A DNA stretch of 21,963 bases, taken from Apiotrichum sp. Y4204. Taxonomy: Eukaryota > Basidiomycota > Tremellomycetes > Trichosporonales > Trichosporonaceae. This document shows positions 1-8,000 of the stretch, in pieces; position 1 is the first letter of the stretch, and every line of letters begins with the position of its first letter. Below the pieces are notes generated by a model, which did no database searches, was not told the DNA's origin, and saw only the letters and a program-made list of their open reading frames with translations. Position numbers and translations under genes: made by a program. Where the stretch lies: assembly GCA_025531455.1 (NCBI GenBank), contig JAMYHL010000160.1:1-21963 (forward strand). The letters run 5' to 3'.

Positions 1-920
1 GATGCAGTACGCCATTGGGCCAACCGTGAAGTCATATACGAAGACCCAAATTATCACAAAAGCCGCTTGAACACATCTTGCGGTCGCGCCTGTCTCCGCT
101 GGGAATCACAAGCTGCCAACGAGGAAAAGAAGGACACAGAGAGTGGAAAGACCACAGAGATACACTGTGCGACGGCCAAACTTTGTCATGGTGATCCATG
201 AAGCGCAAGTACCGACAAATGCAAGCGCCATTGTTCCGAGACCAAGCTTGAAGGCGTCGGCTTCTGATCAACCGGTCTGCGTAAAGTAGTAGGTAGGCAT
301 GTTGGCAAACGACGAGCCAGACAGGACCTGTGCCGCCCAACCGATGCAAGCAATCTCCGTGCGGCATAGATCGGTGCCCTTGAAGCAGTCCCAGTAGGAA
401 GTACCGGTCTCATTGTCGATTTCGAGCTGGTTGGCGCGAACCATCATGGCAACCATGTTCGAAGCCTGACCTTCTCTGACTTGTTCTGAAGGCGAGATAC
501 CGCAGCCTCTGCTCCACCAGGCGACCATTGCGGACATAGAACCAAGGGCTCTATGGAGTGAACCACGCCATGATGAAAAGAGGGACAGGCCAGACCCACT
601 GGACAGCCCAGGGGATTTTGTACGACCACATGTCGCAGCGGGTGTGTACACCGACGAGAACACCAGACGAGATAAACTGGCCAATGACCCAGCACAGGTT
701 GATGTAGGTGGTAAGGTATCCATGGAGACACACTGGGGATACTTCGCTAGCGTAGGAGACGGCGGACTGCAAGCTGTTAGTTTACTGACAACATTTGCTT
801 GGTTGAAGCTTACAGTAGAGAACGCGCCCCAAGGGATACCGCAAAGCAGTTCACCGACAATGAGGACCTGGATGCCGGGCGTGTCCGCCTCTAAGCTAGG
901 AGGAAGAGACCAACTCGTTC
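1..920 (-). pseudogene. Decayed MFS sugar transporter (maltose/alpha-glucoside permease type), runs off left edge
   Basis: Read on the minus strand, the pieces follow the order of a fungal alpha-glucoside/hexose MFS permease: VLIVGELLCGIPWG (about 870-830), YLTTYINLCWVIGQF, WPVPLFIMAWF, SPWFYVRNGRL, NKSEK, YWDCFKGTDLCRTEI, then DAFKLGLGTMALAFVG and FGRRTVYL, ending near DFTVGPMAYC at the window edge. Intact relatives are about 500-550 aa, integral to the plasma membrane, and import disaccharides or hexoses with protons. Here the frame is broken. There are stops at 551-553 (TAG where the family has Glu of PESPW), 268-270 (TGA) and 106-108 (TGA), and the frame changes at least twice between 530 and 440. 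A normal 47-nt intron (813-767, GTAAGC...GCAG, branch CTAAC) is still visible. I infer a pseudogene. A bad assembly is possible but would need several independent errors. Confidence 0.8.
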
Positions 921-959
921 CACAGCTTGCAGATGGCCTGGTGGAAACGTGTGCTGCCT

Positions 960-1438
960 GATGCCTGCGTGCTGTACGTCATGTCGTATTGCCTGAGCAC
1001 GCCTTTGAACACTTCGCCGTAGTACTGCCATTGGCCCTCACTTTGCGAGGACTGTTGAGAACATTTGGCTGCCTCCGGTGACTCTGGCCCTGCCTCCCAC
1101 CACCCTCTTACTCACCTCCAGGTACCCTTTGATGAGCATCGAGTTCTCCGCAATGCCCCTGCTGTCAGCACAGCCGATCGGCAAACGCATACAGGTTGAG
1201 GAGTCCACCAGGGATGACCTTGGCAACATACACTACGTGTAAGCACAGACCCACTTGCGCGTGGGTATGGCAGCTCACAGAAGCGAGGGTACTTGTCATA
1301 CACCTTGACGGCGCCATCCCACTCGCCGTCCAGCGCTGCGTTGCGGCCTGTTGCGGTCGGGCCATCGCAGACCACCATGAGGCTCTCAAGCTGCTCCCCG
1401 ATCTCCTCCGGCAAGCCTTCCTGGACTTGGTTGGTCAT
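960..1438 (-). pseudogene. Unidentified decayed reading frame upstream of the MFS relic
   Basis: A frame opens at ATG 1438 (MTNQVQEGLPEEIGEQLESL) and looks protein-like through VKVYDKYPRFCELPY. It then continues only by changing frame: YVAKVIPGGLLNLYAFADR, next ENSMLIKGYLE, a plausible GT...AG intron (about 1111-1070), and QWQYYGEVFKGVLRQYDMTY down to about 960. The pieces read as one protein split over three frames, so I call it a relic. I do not recognise the family. It is not part of the MFS fold and probably represents a separate gene on the same strand. Confidence 0.4.
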
Positions 1439-1439
1439 T

Positions 1440-2320
1440 GTCCGTGGCGAGTGCTAAAAGTAAATGGATGAGCAAGAGAAGTTAACTCCAGGGGCCCATA
1501 GTCAACTACAGGCGCAGTGTCGGTCATTGATACCGCCCTGCACCAGCACTTTGGGATCTTGCCCCATGTGGGTCGACAACTGCCGCTGAATTTTGTCTTT
1601 TGTCAACAACACACTTGTCATCACCACATAATTGATGTTTTGCGTGCCTGCGATTGCATGTCGTCCATATTCTCATTTTCGGACGCAAGTAGGCAGAGCG
1701 GCTTCGTGAATAATTTTCATCATCGGAGGCTTCCCCAAATCTGAAAGCAACGCCCCTCCACCAATCTATGATGTGTTCTGAAGGTACAGTGTTTTCGGAG
1801 CACTGTTCTCGAAAACGGATGTGTAGGGTACTTGCGCTTTAAGACCTCAACGAACTCGACGATGGACTCGGACTGGGAAGCAATTCCTCTTGCTCATAAG
1901 CTCGAGATTGTCCAAGCCTAAGCGCCCAAGGCAGTCCAACCCCTCAGAAACCGAACAACATAGAGAGGAGAGTCGAGTCGCCTTACTCAACAGCCCGATA
2001 ACAAATCGGGAGCAGCAACTTCCCCCACCACGAAAACCCGTGACGATCACTCGCAACCAATTGATTTACAAGCAGATCCGCCCCTAGAGTAGAATCAATG
2101 TGACCCTGCCAAGGACTACGACGGTAGAGAGTACCAAGAAGCTCAAGAGCACTGCTGTGGGCCATGACATCAAGGTGTACTCGATTACAAGGTGCCCATC
2201 TTGGCTGGACCAACTCTAGATGGGATGATGAAAACGGTCATGCATAGTCGTGTCGAGAAGTTCGCGAGTTCGGACTGAACCAAATCCTCGTCTTACTCTC
2301 TGTACAGCACCGACAAACGT
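1440..2320. other. Gene-free stretch with a weak plus-strand relic
   Basis: No intact gene is supported. From ATG 1862 a plus-strand frame reads MDSDWEAIPLAHKLEIVQA and resumes, after stops of all three kinds, as VPILAGPTLDGMMKT near 2190-2230 in the same frame. This may be an old coding remnant, but I cannot assign a family. The rest shows no repeat or RNA. Confidence 0.3.
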
Positions 2321-2913
2321 CTAACCCCCGAACTTCGGCTCCTGAGCCGCGCCATCGACAGCTTTGACGAAGCTCAAGCGGCTCTCCGTATAGAACTCGG
2401 TGTTGCATACCTTGTAGTCGGCAGCGCCATTGTCGAGCGAACTATACTCAGTCAACTACCATCCTGAAGGGCGATCAGGAGGGGAGACTCACCCAGCTTT
2501 GATCCCGAAGACGTCCGGCATGATCTCCAGCTCACCAAAGAGGCAGCTTCCACAGTTGCCACAGAAATGCCGGGCGTTCAGCTTGCCCGAGTCACCCGGC
2601 TGCTTGTAGACGGATGGTGTGCCTCTCAGGAGCTTGAAGTGATCGCGGGGTACGATCACATTGGATGAAGCGGCAGCACCGCACCACTTCTGGCAGGCAT
2701 GGCAGTGACAGAGCGCGGTGAGCGCTGGTTCACCTACGAGCATCAGCATGGTACTATTGAAAGACAAGTCGTGAGCCGGGCTGTGGCAACATGCTCCCAC
2801 CCCATATTGTGGAACATGGTTTCTGCGCAGAACCGCCATGGACTCAAGACGGTAAAGTGCTTACCAGTATACTCAAATGCGATTTTACCGCAGAGGCAGC
2901 TTCCAGAAGGCAT
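2321..2913 (-). CDS. GFA/CENP-V domain protein (glutathione-dependent formaldehyde-activating enzyme-like), 3 exons
   Basis: Exons 2913-2865, 2733-2493 and 2441-2321 join in phase to give 136 aa plus TAG. The zinc-binding signature of the GFA family is complete: CLCGK at residues 6-10, CHCHAC at about 23-28, and CGNCGS about 45 residues further on. Introns are 131 nt (GTAAGC...CGTAG) and 51 nt (GTGAGT...TATAG), and both junctions keep the frame (Y-T-G-E-P and K-A-G-S-L-D). Length fits the family (about 120-180 aa). Family members bind zinc through Cys4-type sites. The founder bacterial Gfa was reported to help form S-hydroxymethylglutathione, but most fungal members have no proven substrate, so the biochemical role is inference. 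No disabling change is visible. It follows a short candidate gene on the same strand by 44 bp. Confidence 0.9.
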
Positions 2914-2957
2914 TTTGGGTTGATAACAATATAGGAATTGGTTGGCGGTCTCGTCAC

Positions 2958-3280
2958 TCATTGAGTCTCTGATATATAGCTCGGCTCTGCCTGTTTGCCA
3001 GCAAGCCAGCATGACGTGAGCATTTTGCGAGTCACGAAAATGGCTGGAAGGGCCGCGTCTGATGTCCGCTGATAAATGACACCCTGAAAGTACACGTCAT
3101 CCTTAAACTCGGGTGTGCATTGGAAATATTCAGTGGGATCACCGGCCTGAAAATATGAAATAGACATCAACAATATGAAATCGATGCAGAGCTTTTTTCC
3201 AAACTCTCACCCACTTGCCTCGACCTCCACCGCAGGTTCACTCCACGATCTACGTCGATTCCGAGAAGCTTTATCGTCAT
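2958..3280 (-). CDS. Candidate small two-exon gene, 84 aa, unknown function
   Basis: ATG at 3280 opens MTIKLLGIDVDRGVNLRW. A GT...AG intron (3214-3147, 68 nt, acceptor TATTTTCAG) joins in phase to AGDPTEYFQCTPEFKDD and runs to TGA at 2958. The stronger-looking donor GTGAGA 4 nt later would break the frame, so GTGGGT is assumed. I do not recognise the product. The start faces the MDR gene across a 260-bp spacer, and its end lies 44 bp before the GFA start. It could alternatively be upstream exons or leader of the GFA transcript, since the GFA frame also stays open upstream of its ATG. Confidence 0.35.
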
Positions 3281-3361
3281 CCTCGTGTTCCAGCCTGACC
3301 CCATAATACCGCAAGTCCCGCGCGTAAGACTGGCTTATCAATGCAGGGATCGGCCGAATTT

Positions 3362-3452
3362 GGAAGATTCACTGATTAGTCAGTCGGTAGATTCGATAAT
3401 CCTCGCCAACCTCGGAAGATCATTGATCAGTCAGCCAGATTCGATAAACCTC
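3362..3452. repeat. Imperfect direct repeat in the divergent promoter (copies 3362-3404 and 3414-3452)
   Basis: Two copies of about 40 bp share GGAAGAT, TGATTAGTCAGTC versus TGATCAGTCAGCC, and AGATTCGATAA followed by CCTC. The first contains TTAGTCA, which matches a Yap1/AP-1-like response element known from yeast glutathione genes. The second has TCAGTCA at the same place. The pair lies between the starts of the minus-strand candidate gene and the plus-strand MDR enzyme. The repeat itself is directly visible; regulatory function is inference. Confidence 0.75.
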
Positions 3453-3459
3453 CATCCGG

Positions 3460-3474
3460 CTATAAGCATATATG
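3460..3474 (+). promoter_or_regulatory. TATA-like box of the MDR gene
   Basis: CTATAAGCATATATG lies 68-82 bp before ATG 3542 and just after the promoter repeat. A start of transcription 25-50 bp further on would fall at about 3490-3515, downstream of the first in-frame ATG (3476). This favours ATG 3542 as the usual start codon. Confidence 0.45.
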
Positions 3475-3541
3475 TATGACCAGCGTTTCTTCAGTCCTTC
3501 TGAATGCGTTATCTCGTCTGTCGAACTCATTTTCACGAACA

Positions 3542-4729
3542 ATGTCTAAACCCATGACTACCGATACATGGCGCGTCCAAGGAACGAACGGCCTCGATAG
3601 CTTGATCTTTACTTCCGGCGAGGCTATTCCCGAGCTCTCGGACAACGATGTGCTAGTCAAGTTTCATGCTGCTGCCCTCAATTACCGAGACGCTACCATC
3701 CCCTATGTAAGTCGCTGTGGTACTGGTGAGCGCTTCAATTGACACAACACAGGGTACTTTTCCTTTTGGCTCCAAAGATGGCGTCGTGCCCGGCTCGGAC
3801 GGCGCAGGGCAAGTCATTGCTATAGGCAATCGAGTCACCCGCTTCAGCAAAGGCGACAAAGTTGTCACTCTGTTCAACCAAAAGCACTTTTACGGTCCTC
3901 TCACTTCCAAAAGTCTCGGCACCGCTCTCGGGGGTGATCTCGATGGTGTCTTCCGCGAGTTCGGCGTCTTCAGCGAGGAGGGTCTCGTTGCGATGCCGGA
4001 GTCGCTGAATTACGTCCAAGCCTCGACGTTGACCGGTGCTGGGGTCACAGCATGGAACGCTCTATACGGTCTTCGCGCCGTCAAGCCTGGAGAATATGTC
4101 CTCACCCAAGGTACTGGCGGCGTTTCTGTATTTGCGATCCAATTCGCAAAGGCGGCCGGCGCCCAAGTTATCGCCACCACTTCGACCTCGGCCAAGGCAT
4201 CCTTGCTGAAGAAGATAGGGGCGGATCACGTCATCAATTACCGGGACGTCGAGAACTGGGGAGAAGAAGCGAAGAGGCTAACTGGGTCGAGGGAAGGGGT
4301 AGACCACGTTATTGAGATTGGCGGAGGCGGTACGATGGCTCAGTCGATAAAGGCCATCAGGATGGACGGCATTATCAGCGTCATTGGCTGGCTCACCCAA
4401 TCGGACAAACCAGAGCCTAGCTTCCTCGAGACAGTCTCTCGTGTTTTTACCGTCCGAGGAATGTTCGTGGGGAGCAGAGCGATGTTTGAGGATATGGTGA
4501 GCGATCCGTGCTGGATGTAGGTCGACTATTGCTGATCGTCTTAGAACGCTGCTATCGATGCGGCCAACATCAAGCCTATCGTAGACGAGCATGTCTTTAC
4601 TCTGAAGGACCTGAAACAGTACGTATGACCGCGTAATAATGAATTTGTGAACTTCGCTGATCGTCTAGGGCATACGCATACTTGAAGGCTCAAAAGCATG
4701 TGGGGAAAGTCGTCATTACTATTTCTTAG
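3542..4729 (+). CDS. MDR-superfamily quinone oxidoreductase / zinc-free alcohol dehydrogenase-like protein, 4 exons
   Basis: Exons 3542-3706, 3753-4496, 4545-4618 and 4669-4729 give 347 aa. Introns are 46, 48 and 50 nt with GT...AG ends. The GroES-like N-terminal domain shows NDVLVKFHAAALNYRD and VVPGSDGAGQV. The Rossmann domain has GTGGVSVFAIQFAKA for the NADPH phosphate region, then GADHVINYRD, and the C-terminus is KHVGKVVITIS. The catalytic and structural zinc Cys/His sets of classical alcohol dehydrogenases are absent, as in the quinone oxidoreductase branch. Members reduce quinones or enones with NADPH, usually in the cytosol; the actual substrate is unknown. An in-frame ATG at 3476 would add a 22-residue Ser/Leu/Arg leader without acidic residues; I chose 3542 because of the TATA position. 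All splice phases agree and no defect is seen. Confidence 0.93.
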
Positions 4730-4817
4730 GAAATGCACAAACACTCTTTGATTTATGCACAAACCAAACATTCTTCGTTAATGCTCAAGCGCCCTACGTC
4801 AACTAGACATGTATGTT

Positions 4818-5500
4818 TCACGCTTCGAGCATGACCACACCGACGCCGGCGAGGACGGCGAGGACAGAAGCCACCAGCGACGATGGAGCCGTACGAGGGC
4901 GAGGTCTGGGCATAGGCGGCCGACTTGGCGGATGAGGCCGACGTAGAGCCCGAGACGGCATTGGTGACCTGGGCGGTACCAGTGGTCTGGCCGGTCGAGC
5001 TAGTGAGGGCCGACTCGACGACCGATGACGACGAAGCAGTGAGGTGGTTGAAGGTCATGCGGGGAGTAGTGGATGTAGAGGCAACCGACGACGAAGTAGA
5101 CAAGGAAATACTTGGAGGTGCGACTTGACGGTACCGGTCCGGAGGAGATGGTCCGAAAGTCGAAGTTGGGGGCAAGGATGAGCTGGTAGGTAGTGTCAAA
5201 CGAACCAGCTGACCAGGCAGTCAAGCTGAGAATCTGAGCTTGAGTTCCCGGCGACGTACTCAAGGAACTGCGAAACGTACGAGACACGGCCACGCCCGGA
5301 TGGCTTGCTGCCAGAGAAGGGAGGACAACCTCTCATCGTTGAAGATGGCGTCGTGGAGAATCAAGGTCCACCCCGTTGAGGCACTTGTCGTGACGTATGG
5401 ATTTGTGCAGGTGACGGCGTCATTCTGCTTACCATACAAAAGAGGAAAGCGACTAGATAGATATGGCACGCGGGTGGTGGGATTGTGTTGACACTCCCAT
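4818..5500 (-). pseudogene. Relic of a Ser/Thr-rich secreted, GPI-anchored surface protein
   Basis: Order on the minus strand: a start-proximal segment with VTCTNPYVTTSASTGWT (about 5460-5360), a domain reading ILSLTAWSAGSFDTTYQLI (about 5230-5170), a long Ser/Thr/Ala-rich stretch (about 5130-4900), and a hydrophobic tail VLAVLAGVGVVML ending at TGA 4818, typical of a GPI-attachment signal. These parts lie in three different frames, with switches near 5310, 5150 and 4870, so the gene is broken. The layout (short beta-type domain, Ser/Thr linker, GPI tail) resembles fungal Kre9/KNH-like wall proteins, but the match is only by eye. Intact members would sit at the membrane or cell wall. The upstream part is fused in frame to a kinase fragment. 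Confidence 0.55.
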
Positions 5501-5517
5501 TCACATGTGCACCGCAT

Positions 5518-5751
5518 CTCTCTATCATGAGCGAGGTAAACAACTCCATGAACCCCCCGACCGAGTATTTGCAGCAGCTTGAGGTGACCATTCTCAATCT
5601 TGTGGCCAAGAAGTGCTTCCCCTTTGGTTGGCTGGGCGGGCATGGTTGGGAGCACAGCTTGAGAGTAAGGTTTTAGAAACGGAATGAAGTAATAGATGGT
5701 TGGTGGGGTTGTCGGCTTGCAAAGGAAACCCGAGCCAATGTCAGGTGTCAT
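5518..5751 (-). pseudogene. 5' fragment of a Ran1/Sks1-like Ser/Thr protein kinase (copy K1)
   Basis: ATG 5643 starts MPAQPTKGEALLGHKIENGH, followed by LKLLQILGRGVHGVVYLAHD. This is the N-terminus of fungal Ran1/Vhs1/Sks1-like kinases with the glycine-rich ATP loop GRGVHGVV at residues 29-36. The homology stops after about 42 residues. The subdomain II Lys, the HRD and DFG motifs and all the rest (normally about 300-500 aa) are absent. The frame stays open into the secreted-protein relic, giving a 163-aa chimera from ATG 5751 to 5260. A second, frameshifted copy with matching upstream DNA lies inverted at 9.35-9.54 kb. Confidence 0.65.
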
Positions 5752-6090
5752 CTAGAAAGGCTGACAATATTGCTCTCTGATTGTCAACCTCTACGTCTGA
5801 GTTTTAGTCATGTCAGTTGGTTGGCATTGAAAGAACAGGTGGCCTACGAGCTTGGGCGGTGGGTAGGGGGGGGGAGGGGGGTTCGAAAATTGCTTGTTCT
5901 CCGTGTTCCTATTTGCATGTTGAACAAGTTGTTGAATCCAAATTGACCCCACTCAGGAGGACCTGGTCAGGCCCTGGGGATCCAGGCCACATCAGAAGGC
6001 ATGCATTGACCCCTGAGAGACAAACAAGTAAATTGCTTCCCTAGCGGTTATGTAGGTTGTGTGGCTCATCTGCCTGCGTTAGCTGACCCT
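5752..6090. other. Gene-free spacer with a long G run
   Basis: No coding signal is supported. Positions 5860-5881 hold G runs of 4, 9 and 6 separated by TA and A, enough for four G-tracts of a G-quadruplex on the plus strand. Otherwise I see nothing. Confidence 0.5.
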
Positions 6091-6506
6091 CGATATTGAC
6101 TTCATCACCGATGACGCTCATGTCCCAACTAGCCGTGGGGTGGCCGCTCACGACCCCATCGACCTCCCTGCCACCTACACCGATGCCGGTCTACGATTGC
6201 CAGCTTGGCACCGAGCCCTTTTCTCAGTTGACGTTGACGACCGTGATTTGGGCAGTCTCGGAAAGAGCATGCGTCTGCAGCTCCTCCACGACTCAGGCTT
6301 ATTCGCTCCTCAGCGCTCTCTGCTGCCAGGCGAGCGACAGCGACCTGTCGGGAACCGTTCCCTGTGTCACTTCCATCTTACGACGGTCCATCCTGGCCCT
6401 CGAAGTCATCTTACAGCCCATGGATGACCTTTTCAGTCTCATCCTCGTCACAACATCCGCTATCTTCCTTCAACGTCTGAGTAAATACGTTGAGAATATC
6501 AGATAG
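6091..6506 (+). other. Open region of uncertain coding status
   Basis: Two overlapping plus frames are long and open. One reads from ATG 6111 (MTLMSQLAVGWPLTT) to 6506; the other contains LDIDFITDDAHVPT and AAHDPIDLPATYTDAGLRLP (about 6085-6427). Neither shows a family I know, and one may be the shadow of the other. A real exon with an unseen start is possible. Confidence 0.2.
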
Positions 6507-7030
6507 CCAGCAGCCATTCGACTCTCATGCCTCGAGGGAGAAATTCATCATACCTGCAATGTGGGCGGAGCGGCCCATGAATAGTCGAGCCCAGGAATGC
6601 TCCCACGGTCCCTGCTCTGTTGCCCGCCATGCTGAGATCAAGACCGACGTGTTTTAACTTCCATCGCACTGACCAGTAGATAACATCAGCTGCTTGAACT
6701 GTAGCTGGCATGGCTTGTGGACGTCGTAATGATGTGTCTACAAAGGACAGTGCGAGGAAAGTAACCAATGGGAACCCTACAGGACACCAACATTGAGTAT
6801 GGATGACGTGAACATAAGTCAAGGCCAAAACAGTGATGTGCAAGGGTTGGGTCAATGGCCGAGGTCTAATATGACTTGCGCACCTGTGGGTCTGTCGGTA
6901 AGTAGGACTATAGGTGTCACGAGTCTTGGACCAACGTCTCCAGCCATGCTACCATTGTAATCTACCCTTTGCATTGTAATTGGGTGGCTTAATGTGACGC
7001 TGAGCTGTCTAACAGTTGATGGGAAGATCT
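6507..7030. other. Gene-free stretch
   Basis: A minus-strand frame open between 6855 and 6499 shows no recognisable motif and no convincing start context. I see no repeat, RNA gene or regulatory pattern here. Confidence 0.4.
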
Positions 7031-7035
7031 CCCCT

Positions 7036-7180
7036 ACCTCGTCTTGTCTCCCTTCGTCATCCTTCCTCCTCCTCCAGGAAGCAGAACCTCATAAGCGGCA
7101 GCCACATCCCCAGCCTCACCAATAGGAATGCCCAGCCCCAGCCTGCCGCGAACTCCCGCTGCTTGCACTACTTGTGCAGC
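7036..7180 (-). pseudogene. Short coding remnant, family unknown
   Basis: A minus frame of about 45 codons reads LGLGIPIGEAGDVAAAYEVL and ends at TAG near 7036. The GEAGDVAAAYEVLL stretch looks like the C-terminal helix of a dehydrogenase or reductase, but a TGA precedes it and no further domain is visible. I treat it as a possible fragment only. Confidence 0.25.
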
Positions 7181-7208
7181 ATAGAGTAGTCAGCAGGATG
7201 CAGCGAGG

Positions 7209-7330
7209 GAGTAAAAGCTGTCTAGCCATACGTAGCCGTTGACGATTCTCCAACCAAGTGTTGGCTGGATGCAGTAATGCTTTGTAGCCATACGTAACCG
7301 TTGACGATTATCTGACCAAGTGTCTTGACA
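7209..7330. repeat. Tandem duplication of about 62 bp
   Basis: TAGCCATACGTAGCCGTTGA at 7223 recurs with one change at 7285 (offset 62). The match continues as CGATTCTCCAACCAAGTGT versus CGATTATCTGACCAAGTGT. Only two copies are seen. Confidence 0.8.
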
Positions 7331-7995
7331 TCTAAAACAATGTGCTACCTGTTTGATGTAAGCCATCACCTGCCCGTGATTCTTGACACTTGATGTGATG
7401 TTTGCAGCTGTGGAGCTGCATGCAGGGTGTTGACGGGTGTCTGTGGAACGTGATCCCAAAGTCAAGCCACCTTGCTCGGGAATCAAACAGTCCAGCGGTT
7501 AACACCAGACCCGACCGACCAGCACCAACTTGTCCATGGCGAGAAACTACCCCATCCAAGGAATGACGCTTCGCCAGCGCGCCATCTGGCCCTCGCTCGA
7601 TGTCGCCGTGGAGTCGAACAAGGGCAACCCCATGTCCCAGTTGGAACGAGGCTGTGCTTGAGCCACAGGGGGAAAACTTCGGCGTCAAACTTGGAGAACG
7701 CATCGGAGGTGCACCTCACGACCCTGCCGTGGGCCGAAGCGGCCGCTTTTAGTGACCATCAGTCGCCACAGCGAGGCTGGGATTTGCTCCCACAGCTCTG
7801 GATCCCGGTAGGCTTCACAATGGGGTTCGACACTAGTTGGATGGGAGGCGACAAGCTTCAGAGGGAGCTCATGTGGCAGCCTCCACGCATGAGGAACGGG
7901 ATGGTTGAGGAAACTGGGCATCTGGTGGGTTGAGGAGACATTAGACGGAGATAGGGATGGAGAGGAGTGTTGTGCGTCGTGAGACTTACCCCCAG
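7331..7995. other. No confident gene; scattered minus-strand pieces
   Basis: Several minus frames are open in alternation (for example MARWRSVIPWMG near 7570 and LVLVGRVW near 7520), suggesting decayed coding DNA. I cannot assemble or name a protein. A GTAAGT...CCACCAG pair (about 7989-7931) could be an old intron downstream of the Cys-rich relic. Confidence 0.25.
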
Positions 7996-8000
7996 GCCCT

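Noticed and set aside
2743..3012. Longer GFA start at ATG 3012
   Set aside because: The GFA domain begins with CLCGK right after ATG 2913, and the extra 33 residues (MLACWQTGRAELYIRDS...) match nothing and overlap the upstream candidate frame.
3476..3541. ATG 3476 as the main start of the MDR gene
   Set aside because: The TATA-like box ends 2 bp before it, so normal transcripts should start downstream. Kept only as a finding.
7472..7933. 153-codon plus-strand open frame as a gene
   Set aside because: No start context, domain or splice signal. It lies opposite coding-like minus-strand pieces and is probably a shadow.
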